DNA from: Paenibacillus sp. N3.4
GTDB taxonomy: Bacteria; Bacillota; Bacilli; Paenibacillales; NBRC-103111
DNA: 57,707 bases
Assembly (NCBI RefSeq): GCF_008017805.1
Contig: NZ_VRTT01000047.1
Location: forward strand, 1-57,707
Reading direction: 5' to 3'
Shown: one piece after another, positions 51,446-57,707 of the stretch
Layout: each line of letters starts with the position of its first letter
Position numbering within the stretch: the first letter of the stretch is position 1
The notes under the pieces: generated by a model
Told to the model about the DNA's origin: nothing
Seen by the model: only the letters and a program-made list of their open reading frames with translations
Databases searched by the model: none
Program-made: the position numbers and the translations under genes

Positions 51446-51694
51446 ATGTTTATTCATTTGGGTGGAGAGAAAATTATTAGAGCTTCCGAGCTGGTGGCGA
51501 TCTTCGATATCTCGATTGAAAAGTCTTCCAAAATATCCAAGCAGTTTATTCAGCAAGCTGTCAAAGATAAAAAGACAGAGCAAATCGGGGAAGAAGAGTG
51601 CAAATCACTCGTTGTTACGAAGAATAAAGTATATTATTCTCCGATCTCCTCCACGACGCTTAAGAAGAGAGCGCATCAATTGTTACCGAACTAA
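51446..51694 (+). CDS. remB: Extracellular matrix regulatory protein RemB-like (82 aa)
   Basis: DUF370 family: M-F-I-H-L-G-G-E-K-I-I-R-A-S-E-L-V-A-I-F-D fits YaaB/RemB, which affects biofilm matrix genes in Bacillus. ATG 51446 is five bases past the recF stop. Same operon as gyrB. Confidence 0.9.
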   Translation: MFIHLGGEKIIRASELVAIFDISIEKSSKISKQFIQQAVKDKKTEQIGEEECKSLVVTKNKVYYSPISSTTLKKRAHQLLPN

Positions 51695-51730
51695 CCTTTT
51701 TTAACTATAAAAAAGCAGGTGAAGCATAAC

Positions 51731-53647
51731 ATGTCTGGGAATCAAAAAGCGTATGATGATAGTCAGATTCAGGTACTGGAAGGCTTAGAAGCTGTTCGTA
51801 AACGGCCGGGTATGTACATTGGTTCAACCAGCGCCCGTGGACTTCATCATCTCGTATGGGAAGTTGTTGATAACAGTATCGACGAGGCTTTGGCGGGCTA
51901 TTGCAACAAGATTGATGTGATCGTTCACACGAATAATAGTGTTACCGTTATTGATAATGGCCGAGGAATTCCAGTCGGTGAAAATGCAAAATTGAAACGA
52001 CCGACACTTGAAGTCGTCCTTACGGTTCTTCATGCCGGCGGTAAATTTGGCGGTGATGACTCGGGGTATAAAGTATCAGGCGGTCTGCACGGTGTAGGTA
52101 TCTCTGTCGTTAATGCTCTGTCTGAGCTTCTGATCGTAGAGGTTAGACGCGATGGCAAAGTGCATCAACAAGAATATCGCCGCGGTGCGCCTCAGTATGA
52201 TGTGAAAGTCATCGGTGAGACCGAAGAAACGGGGACGAAGGTAACCTTCCAGCCGGATCCTGAAATTTTCAAAGAAACGGTAGAATATGATTACGACACG
52301 CTTCAATCCAGAATTCGTGAGCTAGCATTCTTAAATAAAGGCATCGAAATCAATTTAATGGATGAACGTACGGATACGATTCATACGCATAAGTACGAGG
52401 GTGGTATTGTATCCTTTGTTCAGCATTTGAACCGCAACCGAGAAGTTGTAAATGAGACGCCTATCTATGTGGAGGGCTCGAAAGATAATATTTCTATCGA
52501 GATTGCTCTTCAGTACAACGATAGTTATACGGAAAATATTTACTCTTTCGCGAATAATATTAATACGCATGAAGGCGGAACCCATGAGTCCGGCTTTAAA
52601 AGTGCGCTGACACGGATTTTGAATGACTATGCTCGCAAAAGCAACTCACTCAAAGAGAGCGATTCCAACTTATCCGGCGATGACGTGCGAGAAGGACTTG
52701 CTGCGATTATTTCTGTGAAAATACCTGAACCGCAGTTTGAAGGCCAAACGAAGACAAAGCTTGGCAACAGCGAAGTTCGCGGGATTGTAGAATCTTTATT
52801 TGCTGAAAAGCTGCAAGAATTCATGGAAGAGAACCCGGCTGTTGCTAAGAAGATTCTCGAAAAGGGAATTCAGGCAGCAAGAGCGAGAGAAGCTGCGCGT
52901 AAAGCAAGAGAGTTAACTCGACGCAAAAGCGCTTTGGAAGTAAGCGCACTGCCAGGGAAACTAGCAGATTGCTCATCCAAAGATGCTTCAATCAGTGAGA
53001 TTTACATCGTAGAAGGTGACTCTGCCGGTGGATCTGCCAAGCAAGGGCGCGATCGTCATTTCCAGGCCATTCTTCCTTTACGTGGTAAAATCTTGAATGT
53101 AGAAAAGGCAAGATTGGATCGCATTTTGTCCAATACAGAGATTCGCGCTATGATAACAGCGTTTGGTACGGGAATCAGTGATGACTTCGACATTGCCAAA
53201 GCACGTTATCACAAAATTATTATTATGACCGATGCCGACGTGGATGGAGCGCATATTCGTACGCTTCTTCTTACTTTCTTTTACAGATATATGAAAAAGC
53301 TGATCGAAACCGGTTACGTCTATATTGCGCAGCCGCCGCTTTTCAAACTAGAGAGAAATAAAACCGTGCGTTATGCTTATAACGAGAAACAAAGAGAAGT
53401 CATTATGCAAGAATTTGGTGAAGGCGCCAAAGTAAACGTACAGCGTTACAAAGGACTCGGCGAAATGAATCCAGAGCAATTGTGGGAAACGACAATGGAT
53501 CCGGAAAGCCGCACCTTCTTACAGGTAACGATCGAAGATGCTATAGAAGCGGATACGCTCTTTGATTCTCTGATGGGTGATAACGTAGAACCGAGAAGAG
53601 ATTTCATCGAGGAACATGCGAAATACGTGAAAAATCTAGATATCTAA
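51731..53647 (+). CDS. gyrB: DNA gyrase subunit B (638 aa)
   Basis: The ATPase subunit that supplies energy for negative supercoiling. GHKL ATPase: E-V-V-D-N-S-I-D-E-A-L-A-G and V-I-D-N-G-R-G-I-P; transducer domain; TOPRIM E-G-D-S-A-G-G and D-A-D-V-D-G-A-H-I. C-terminal ends F-I-E-E-H-A-K-Y-V-K-N-L-D-I as usual. I use ATG 51731, spaced from AGGTG, rather than the GTG at 51719. Confidence 0.97.
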   Translation: MSGNQKAYDDSQIQVLEGLEAVRKRPGMYIGSTSARGLHHLVWEVVDNSIDEALAGYCNKIDVIVHTNNSVTVIDNGRGIPVGENAKLKRPTLEVVLTVLHAGGKFGGDDSGYKVSGGLHGVGISVVNALSELLIVEVRRDGKVHQQEYRRGAPQYDVKVIGETEETGTKVTFQPDPEIFKETVEYDYDTLQSRIRELAFLNKGIEINLMDERTDTIHTHKYEGGIVSFVQHLNRNREVVNETPIYVEGSKDNISIEIALQYNDSYTENIYSFANNINTHEGGTHESGFKSALTRILNDYARKSNSLKESDSNLSGDDVREGLAAIISVKIPEPQFEGQTKTKLGNSEVRGIVESLFAEKLQEFMEENPAVAKKILEKGIQAARAREAARKARELTRRKSALEVSALPGKLADCSSKDASISEIYIVEGDSAGGSAKQGRDRHFQAILPLRGKILNVEKARLDRILSNTEIRAMITAFGTGISDDFDIAKARYHKIIIMTDADVDGAHIRTLLLTFFYRYMKKLIETGYVYIAQPPLFKLERNKTVRYAYNEKQREVIMQEFGEGAKVNVQRYKGLGEMNPEQLWETTMDPESRTFLQVTIEDAIEADTLFDSLMGDNVEPRRDFIEEHAKYVKNLDI

Positions 53648-53692
53648 AGTCCCAAGCGTTGCAAACGATGTAAGCTTTCAGGAGGAACATTC

Positions 53693-56176
53693 ATGAGCGA
53701 AGAATTACATTCGCAAGTCAAAGAAATTGACATTGCTACCGAGATGCGGACATCCTTCTTGGATTACGCGATGAGTATCATTGTCAGTCGTGCACTGCCA
53801 GATGTAAGAGACGGTCTTAAACCTGTTCATCGTCGAATCTTGTTCGCGATGTCTGAGCTAGGCATGTCACCGGATAAACCCCATAAAAAATCGGCGAGAA
53901 TCGTTGGTGAAGTTATCGGTAAGTACCATCCGCACGGAGACACAGCTGTCTATGAGACGATGGTTCGGATGGCTCAAGATTTCTCACTTCGTTATATGCT
54001 CGTTGATGGCCATGGTAACTTTGGATCGATTGACGGTGATATGGCTGCGGCTATGCGTTACACCGAAGCACGTTTGTCAAAGATTGCGATGGAACTCCTT
54101 CGCGATATTAATAAAGAGACGATTGATTATGCACCCAACTACGATGGTGAAGAACATGAACCTGTTGTTCTTCCATCGCGTTTCCCTAACTTATTAGTGA
54201 ACGGAAGCTCCGGGATTGCCGTTGGGATGGCAACGAACATTCCTCCGCATAATTTACGTGAAGTCATCGAGGGTATCCAGATGCTGATTCAGAATCCGGA
54301 TATTACACCGCTTGAATTGATGGCAGCCATTAAAGGGCCCGATTTCCCTACAGCAGGCTTTATTCTAGGTCGTGAGGGAATTAGACAAGCCTACCAAACA
54401 GGTAGAGGCTCCGTCACGATGCGTGCCAGAACGGTTATCGAGGAAAATAACAATAAAGCCAGAATTATTGTCAATGAGCTGCCTTATCAAGTAAACAAAG
54501 CTAGATTAGTAGAAAAAATTGCAGAGCTTGTTCGCGAGAAGAAGATTGATGGAATTACGGATCTTCGTGATGAGTCCGACCGTAACGGTATGCGTGTCGT
54601 CATTGAACTCCGTCGTGATGTGAATCCGAGCATCGTTCTGAATAACTTGTTTAAACATACAGCGATGCAGTCTAACTTCGGTATTATTATGCTGGCTTTG
54701 GTGAATGGTGAGCCAAGAGTCTTAAATTTACGCGAAATGCTGCATTACTATCTCAAGCATCAGCAAGAAGTGATACGTCGTAGAACCGAATTCGATCTGC
54801 GTAAAGCAGAAGCTCGCGCCCACATCTTGGAAGGGTTACGCATTGCGCTTGATCATTTGGATCAAGTGATTGCGTTGATCCGTGCCTCGCGTACAACCGA
54901 GGAAGCAAGAGAAGGACTCATTACTACGTTCAACCTGAGCCATGATCAAGCACAAGCGATTCTTGATATGCGTTTACAGCGTTTAACTGGTTTAGAGCGT
55001 GAGAAAATCGAGGCGGAATACGCTGAACTCATGAAGAAAATCGCCGAACTCAAAGCGATTCTGGCTGATGAACAGCTTATTCTGGCTATCATTAGCGAAG
55101 AATTGAATGAAATCAAAGAGAAATTCGGAGATGAGCGTCGTTCCGAGATTACGGTTGGCGAGGAAAGCATCGAAGACGAAGATCTTATTCCGCGTGAAGA
55201 TGTCGTAATTACGATTACGCATACGGGCTATATTAAACGTCTTCCGGTTACGACCTATCGCAACCAGAAGCGTGGGGGCCGAGGCGTCGTTGGTATGGAC
55301 ACGAAAGATAATGACTTTGTCGAACATCTGTTCGTGACCAATACGCATCATTACCTCATGTTCTTTACGAACAAAGGAAAAGTGTATCGTCTCAAAGCTT
55401 ATGAGATTCCGGATTTAAGCCGGACGGCTCGTGGAACACCGATTATTAATTTAATCCAAATCGAGCAAGGGGAAACGGTCAATGCGGTTATTCCTGTCGA
55501 GAGCTTCGAAACAGAGCAATATCTTTTCTTTGCTACAAAGCAAGGTGTTGTCAAGAAGACGCCAATTGACGATTATTCCAACATCCGCAAAGGTGGCTTA
55601 ATTGCTATTAACTTGCGTGAAGATGATGATTTGATTGGTGTTAAGCTGACTGACGGTAACCAGGGTATTATTATGGGAACCAAGCTAGGCATGTCCATTC
55701 ACTTCCCTGAACAAGATGTGCGCTCTATGGGTAGATCGGCAACAGGGGTTAAAGGTATACATTTAGATGACGATGATGCTGTCATTGATATGGACGTGGT
55801 CCATGAAGACAATAAAGTACTCATTGTTACATCCAAAGGTTTCGGTAAACGAACGCCTGTTTCGGAATATCGGATTCAATCGCGTGGTGGTAAAGGGATC
55901 AAGACCTTGAATGTCACAGAGAAGAACGGCCCTGTTGTCGGTCTTAAAGTGGTCCAAGAGGATGAGGATCTTATGATCATTACAGCGTCGGGTACGGTCA
56001 TTCGTACAAGCATGGATGGAATTTCCGTTATGGGACGTAATACTCAGGGTGTACGTCTTATCAATATCCGTGAAGACGACGAAGTCGGAACCCTATCTCG
56101 CGTTCAAAAGAATGAAGAACAAAGCGATAGTGACGAGGACAGCGATTGGGACGAAACGGAAAGTACAGAAGAATAA
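53693..56176 (+). CDS. gyrA: DNA gyrase subunit A (827 aa)
   Basis: The DNA-breaking subunit. The active-site tyrosine lies in A-A-M-R-Y-T-E-A-R-L near residue 123; the quinolone region reads H-P-H-G-D-T-A-V-Y (a sensitive-type serine is replaced by T at the D-T position as in many Firmicutes). GyrA box Q-K-R-G-G-R-G-V-V-G starts the wrapping domain. An acidic tail (about 800-827) ends the protein. ATG 53693 follows AGGAGG. Confidence 0.97.
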   Translation: MSEELHSQVKEIDIATEMRTSFLDYAMSIIVSRALPDVRDGLKPVHRRILFAMSELGMSPDKPHKKSARIVGEVIGKYHPHGDTAVYETMVRMAQDFSLRYMLVDGHGNFGSIDGDMAAAMRYTEARLSKIAMELLRDINKETIDYAPNYDGEEHEPVVLPSRFPNLLVNGSSGIAVGMATNIPPHNLREVIEGIQMLIQNPDITPLELMAAIKGPDFPTAGFILGREGIRQAYQTGRGSVTMRARTVIEENNNKARIIVNELPYQVNKARLVEKIAELVREKKIDGITDLRDESDRNGMRVVIELRRDVNPSIVLNNLFKHTAMQSNFGIIMLALVNGEPRVLNLREMLHYYLKHQQEVIRRRTEFDLRKAEARAHILEGLRIALDHLDQVIALIRASRTTEEAREGLITTFNLSHDQAQAILDMRLQRLTGLEREKIEAEYAELMKKIAELKAILADEQLILAIISEELNEIKEKFGDERRSEITVGEESIEDEDLIPREDVVITITHTGYIKRLPVTTYRNQKRGGRGVVGMDTKDNDFVEHLFVTNTHHYLMFFTNKGKVYRLKAYEIPDLSRTARGTPIINLIQIEQGETVNAVIPVESFETEQYLFFATKQGVVKKTPIDDYSNIRKGGLIAINLREDDDLIGVKLTDGNQGIIMGTKLGMSIHFPEQDVRSMGRSATGVKGIHLDDDDAVIDMDVVHEDNKVLIVTSKGFGKRTPVSEYRIQSRGGKGIKTLNVTEKNGPVVGLKVVQEDEDLMIITASGTVIRTSMDGISVMGRNTQGVRLINIREDDEVGTLSRVQKNEEQSDSDEDSDWDETESTEE

Positions 56177-56182
56177 AAAGTG

Positions 56183-56212
56183 GGGATGGGGCTTACAAAC
56201 CCATCCCTTTTA
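56183..56212 (+). terminator. gyrA terminator
   Basis: GGGATGGG (56183-56190) pairs with CCCATCCC (56200-56207), followed by TTTTACTT. Confidence 0.85.
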
Positions 56213-56251
56213 CTTTACAATATGAAGTAGACGAATAAGTAAGGTGAGTGA

Positions 56252-57325
56252 ATGATCGTGCCAACAATAGGCGTTACTCAACTAAAGTATGGGGAAAGAT
56301 TGGGCGACAACGTTATTACTAAAATGGGGAACACACTTTTTAATAAAGGAAAAGTGCTTAACGAGAGAGATATTGAGATCCTGAAAGCTTTTCTCATCTC
56401 TTCTGTTTTTATTGATTCCAGGAATGGTGAGGAACCGGAAGTCACGAGTGAAGAAGTAAAACCGAGTGAGACAGCAACCGTTCAACCGTTTCAAATTGAG
56501 TACCAGAATATGTTGATCCTGCTTAAGCGTGTCTATCTTCTTGCTAACGGTGGACAACCACTTCCCATCTTAGATATACGATTAGGACTTGAAGCCCTTA
56601 TTCAACATATTGATACCTATAAGGTTCTTACGTTCTCACCTAAAAACCGTAGTTTACATGATTACATTTACCACAATAGCATTATGGTTAGCCTAACCTC
56701 TTATTCTTTAGCCAGATGGCATGGTCTTCCACAGAAAGATTTAATGCAAATTGCTTTAGCCGGTCTCTTACATGATATTGGAACAGCCAAAGTAGATTCA
56801 TCTATTCTAGAGAAGAAAAGTGCTTTGACTGCTTCAGAAATGGATGAGATCAAACAGCATACCTTAATTGGTTATAACATTCTTAAAAATATATCGGGTA
56901 TTAACGAGGGTGTTAAACTAAGTTCGCTGCAGCATCATGAACGTGAGGATGGTTCCGGTTACCCTTTAGGTGTAAAAGGCGACAAGATTCATATGTATGC
57001 CAAAATTGTAGCGATCGCTGATATTTATCATGCCATGACCAATGAACGTTATTATCGTACAGCTTTGTCTCCTTATATTGTCCTTGAGCAGCTTTTCACG
57101 GAGTCTTTTGGTAAAGTCGATCCAGCATTGGTTCAGGCGTTCATCAATAAGTCGACCCAGATCAGTAACGGAACGCTTGTCAAACTTAGTGATAACCGAG
57201 TAGGAGAGATCATTTTCTCCGATCGGACTAATCCTACAAGACCTTGGGTAAATGTGAATGGAACAATCGTCAATTTAACCCTAGAAAGAAGTCTATTCAT
57301 TCAAGATGTCATTGGTCATATTTAA
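56252..57325 (+). CDS. HD-GYP domain protein, putative c-di-GMP phosphodiesterase (357 aa)
   Basis: A two-part protein. The C-terminal HD-GYP domain has H-D-I-G-T-A-K (HD-like metal site), L-S-S-L-Q-H-H-E-R-E-D-G-S-G-Y-P (the G-Y-P signature) and A-I-A-D-I-Y-H-A-M-T; it should hydrolyse cyclic di-GMP. The first ~150 residues are a helical/beta regulatory part, with L-G-D-N-V-I-T and L-F-N-K-G-K. ATG 56252 follows AAGGTGAGTGA. Its place between gyrA and an rRNA operon is a recurring pattern in Paenibacillus. Confidence 0.9.
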   Translation: MIVPTIGVTQLKYGERLGDNVITKMGNTLFNKGKVLNERDIEILKAFLISSVFIDSRNGEEPEVTSEEVKPSETATVQPFQIEYQNMLILLKRVYLLANGGQPLPILDIRLGLEALIQHIDTYKVLTFSPKNRSLHDYIYHNSIMVSLTSYSLARWHGLPQKDLMQIALAGLLHDIGTAKVDSSILEKKSALTASEMDEIKQHTLIGYNILKNISGINEGVKLSSLQHHEREDGSGYPLGVKGDKIHMYAKIVAIADIYHAMTNERYYRTALSPYIVLEQLFTESFGKVDPALVQAFINKSTQISNGTLVKLSDNRVGEIIFSDRTNPTRPWVNVNGTIVNLTLERSLFIQDVIGHI

Positions 57326-57346
57326 TAAGATGGAATAGAACTAGAG

Positions 57347-57370
57347 CCCCTCATGTAGGGGTTTTTCTTT
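57347..57370 (+). terminator. Terminator after the HD-GYP gene
   Basis: CCCCT and AGGGG enclose a five-base loop and are followed by TTTTTCTTTTT. Confidence 0.85.
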
Positions 57371-57395
57371 TTATAAAGAAATTATAAAGAAAAGC

Positions 57396-57424
57396 TTGCA
57401 TTCTGTATTTGTATTTGGTATATT
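57396..57424 (+). promoter_or_regulatory. rRNA operon promoter P1
   Basis: -35 TTGCAT and -10 TATATT are spaced by 17 bases, in an AT-rich upstream context (AAAGAAATTATAAAGAAAAG) like a UP element. Confidence 0.8.
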
Positions 57425-57478
57425 ACTCCTTGTCGCTTCGGCGGTCGAACGAAAGAACGAAGGGAATTAAAAAAGTTC

Positions 57479-57508
57479 TTGCAATCGAATAGGCTGATGT
57501 GGTATATT
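57479..57508 (+). promoter_or_regulatory. rRNA operon promoter P2
   Basis: -35 TTGCAA and -10 TATATT with an 18-base spacer; second of two tandem promoters in the usual arrangement. Leader sequence with TGATCTTTGAAAACTGAAC follows. Confidence 0.75.
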
Positions 57509-57685
57509 AATCAAGTCGCCTTTGAGAGGCGAAGGATTAAAACGTAAGAAATTGATCTTTGAAAACTGAACAACGAGTGAGTAAGCACGAACGAGCAATC
57601 GTTCAAACAAAGAGATTGTAAAATCTCGCTAGCAACGCAAATGAGCAATTAAGCTTTCAGATATACGGATGAGCAATTGTCCACT

Positions 57686-57707
57686 ATTATGGAGAGTTTG
57701 ATCCTGG
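57686..57707 (+). rRNA. 16S rRNA gene, 5' end only
   Basis: The window ends in GGAGAGTTTGATCCTGG, the universal 16S 5' region (binding site of the 27F primer). The exact mature end may differ by a few bases. The rest of the operon is outside the window. Confidence 0.95.

Noticed and set aside
1..57707. CRISPR array or insertion sequence with transposase
   Set aside because: No regularly spaced direct repeats and no transposase-like frame were seen anywhere in the window.

Overview
The window is a stretch of chromosome around the replication origin of a spore-forming, low-to-mid GC Firmicute. It is most likely a Paenibacillus or a close relative. The grounds are gene order (walR-walK-yycH-yycI-yycJ-htrA-rlmH; purA; dnaB-rplI-gdpP-yybS-mazG; rpsR-ssb-rpsF; the origin block; then gyrA, an HD-GYP gene and an rRNA operon) and a YyaC spore-protease gene. 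Species cannot be fixed from the sequence alone.

Layout. Positions 1-3800 are an AT-rich accessory segment lying against the 3' end of rlmH. It holds one-gene units (a membrane-anchored protein, a HEPN protein, a DUF5677-like protein, a zinc-ribbon membrane protein), long palindromic spacers and a degraded second copy of the rlmH 3' end. Positions 3900-13600 are the cell-wall stress regulon: rlmH, a CxxH/CxxC protein, HtrA, YycJ, YycI, YycH, WalK, WalR and an M23 endopeptidase. Positions 13900-23150 hold purA, dnaB, rplI, gdpP, yybS, a MazG-like gene, rpsR, ssb and rpsF. Positions 23300-25830 carry small accessory and surface genes.

Positions 25990-33819 are a 7.8-kb genomic island inserted at the 3' end of a tRNA-Ser(CGA) gene. 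It is bounded by a 60-bp exact direct repeat. It carries a damaged tyrosine recombinase next to the tRNA, a holin-like type I toxin, phage-like remnants, a 431-residue protein with a HEPN-type R-x4-H motif, and a tight operon encoding a TIR-like (PF10137-type) protein, a DUF4062 protein, an unrecognised 139-residue protein and a minimal nucleotidyltransferase. I consider this operon the best candidate for an undescribed defence system.

Positions 33900-46760 run leftwards from the origin: DUF951, mscS, DUF3343, yyaC, DUF4446, a cysteine desulfurase-like gene, parB (spo0J), parA (soj), noc, rsmG, mnmG, mnmE, jag, yidC, rnpA and rpmH, with two perfect parS sites. Clusters of DnaA boxes lie upstream of dnaA and between dnaA and dnaN, so the origin is bipartite as in Bacillus. 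Positions 47381-57325 run rightwards: dnaA, dnaN, yaaA, recF, remB, gyrB, gyrA and an HD-GYP gene. Tandem rRNA promoters and the first bases of a 16S gene follow.

A caution for every reader: at least five core genes (rlmH, gdpP, dnaA, dnaN and the gene at 14155-14834) and the TIR-like island gene are each broken by one missing base, mostly in short homopolymers. Restoring one base gives a normal-length protein each time. Because dnaA and dnaN are essential, I read most of these as sequencing or assembly errors rather than biology. Coordinates for these genes are given for the full restored span.
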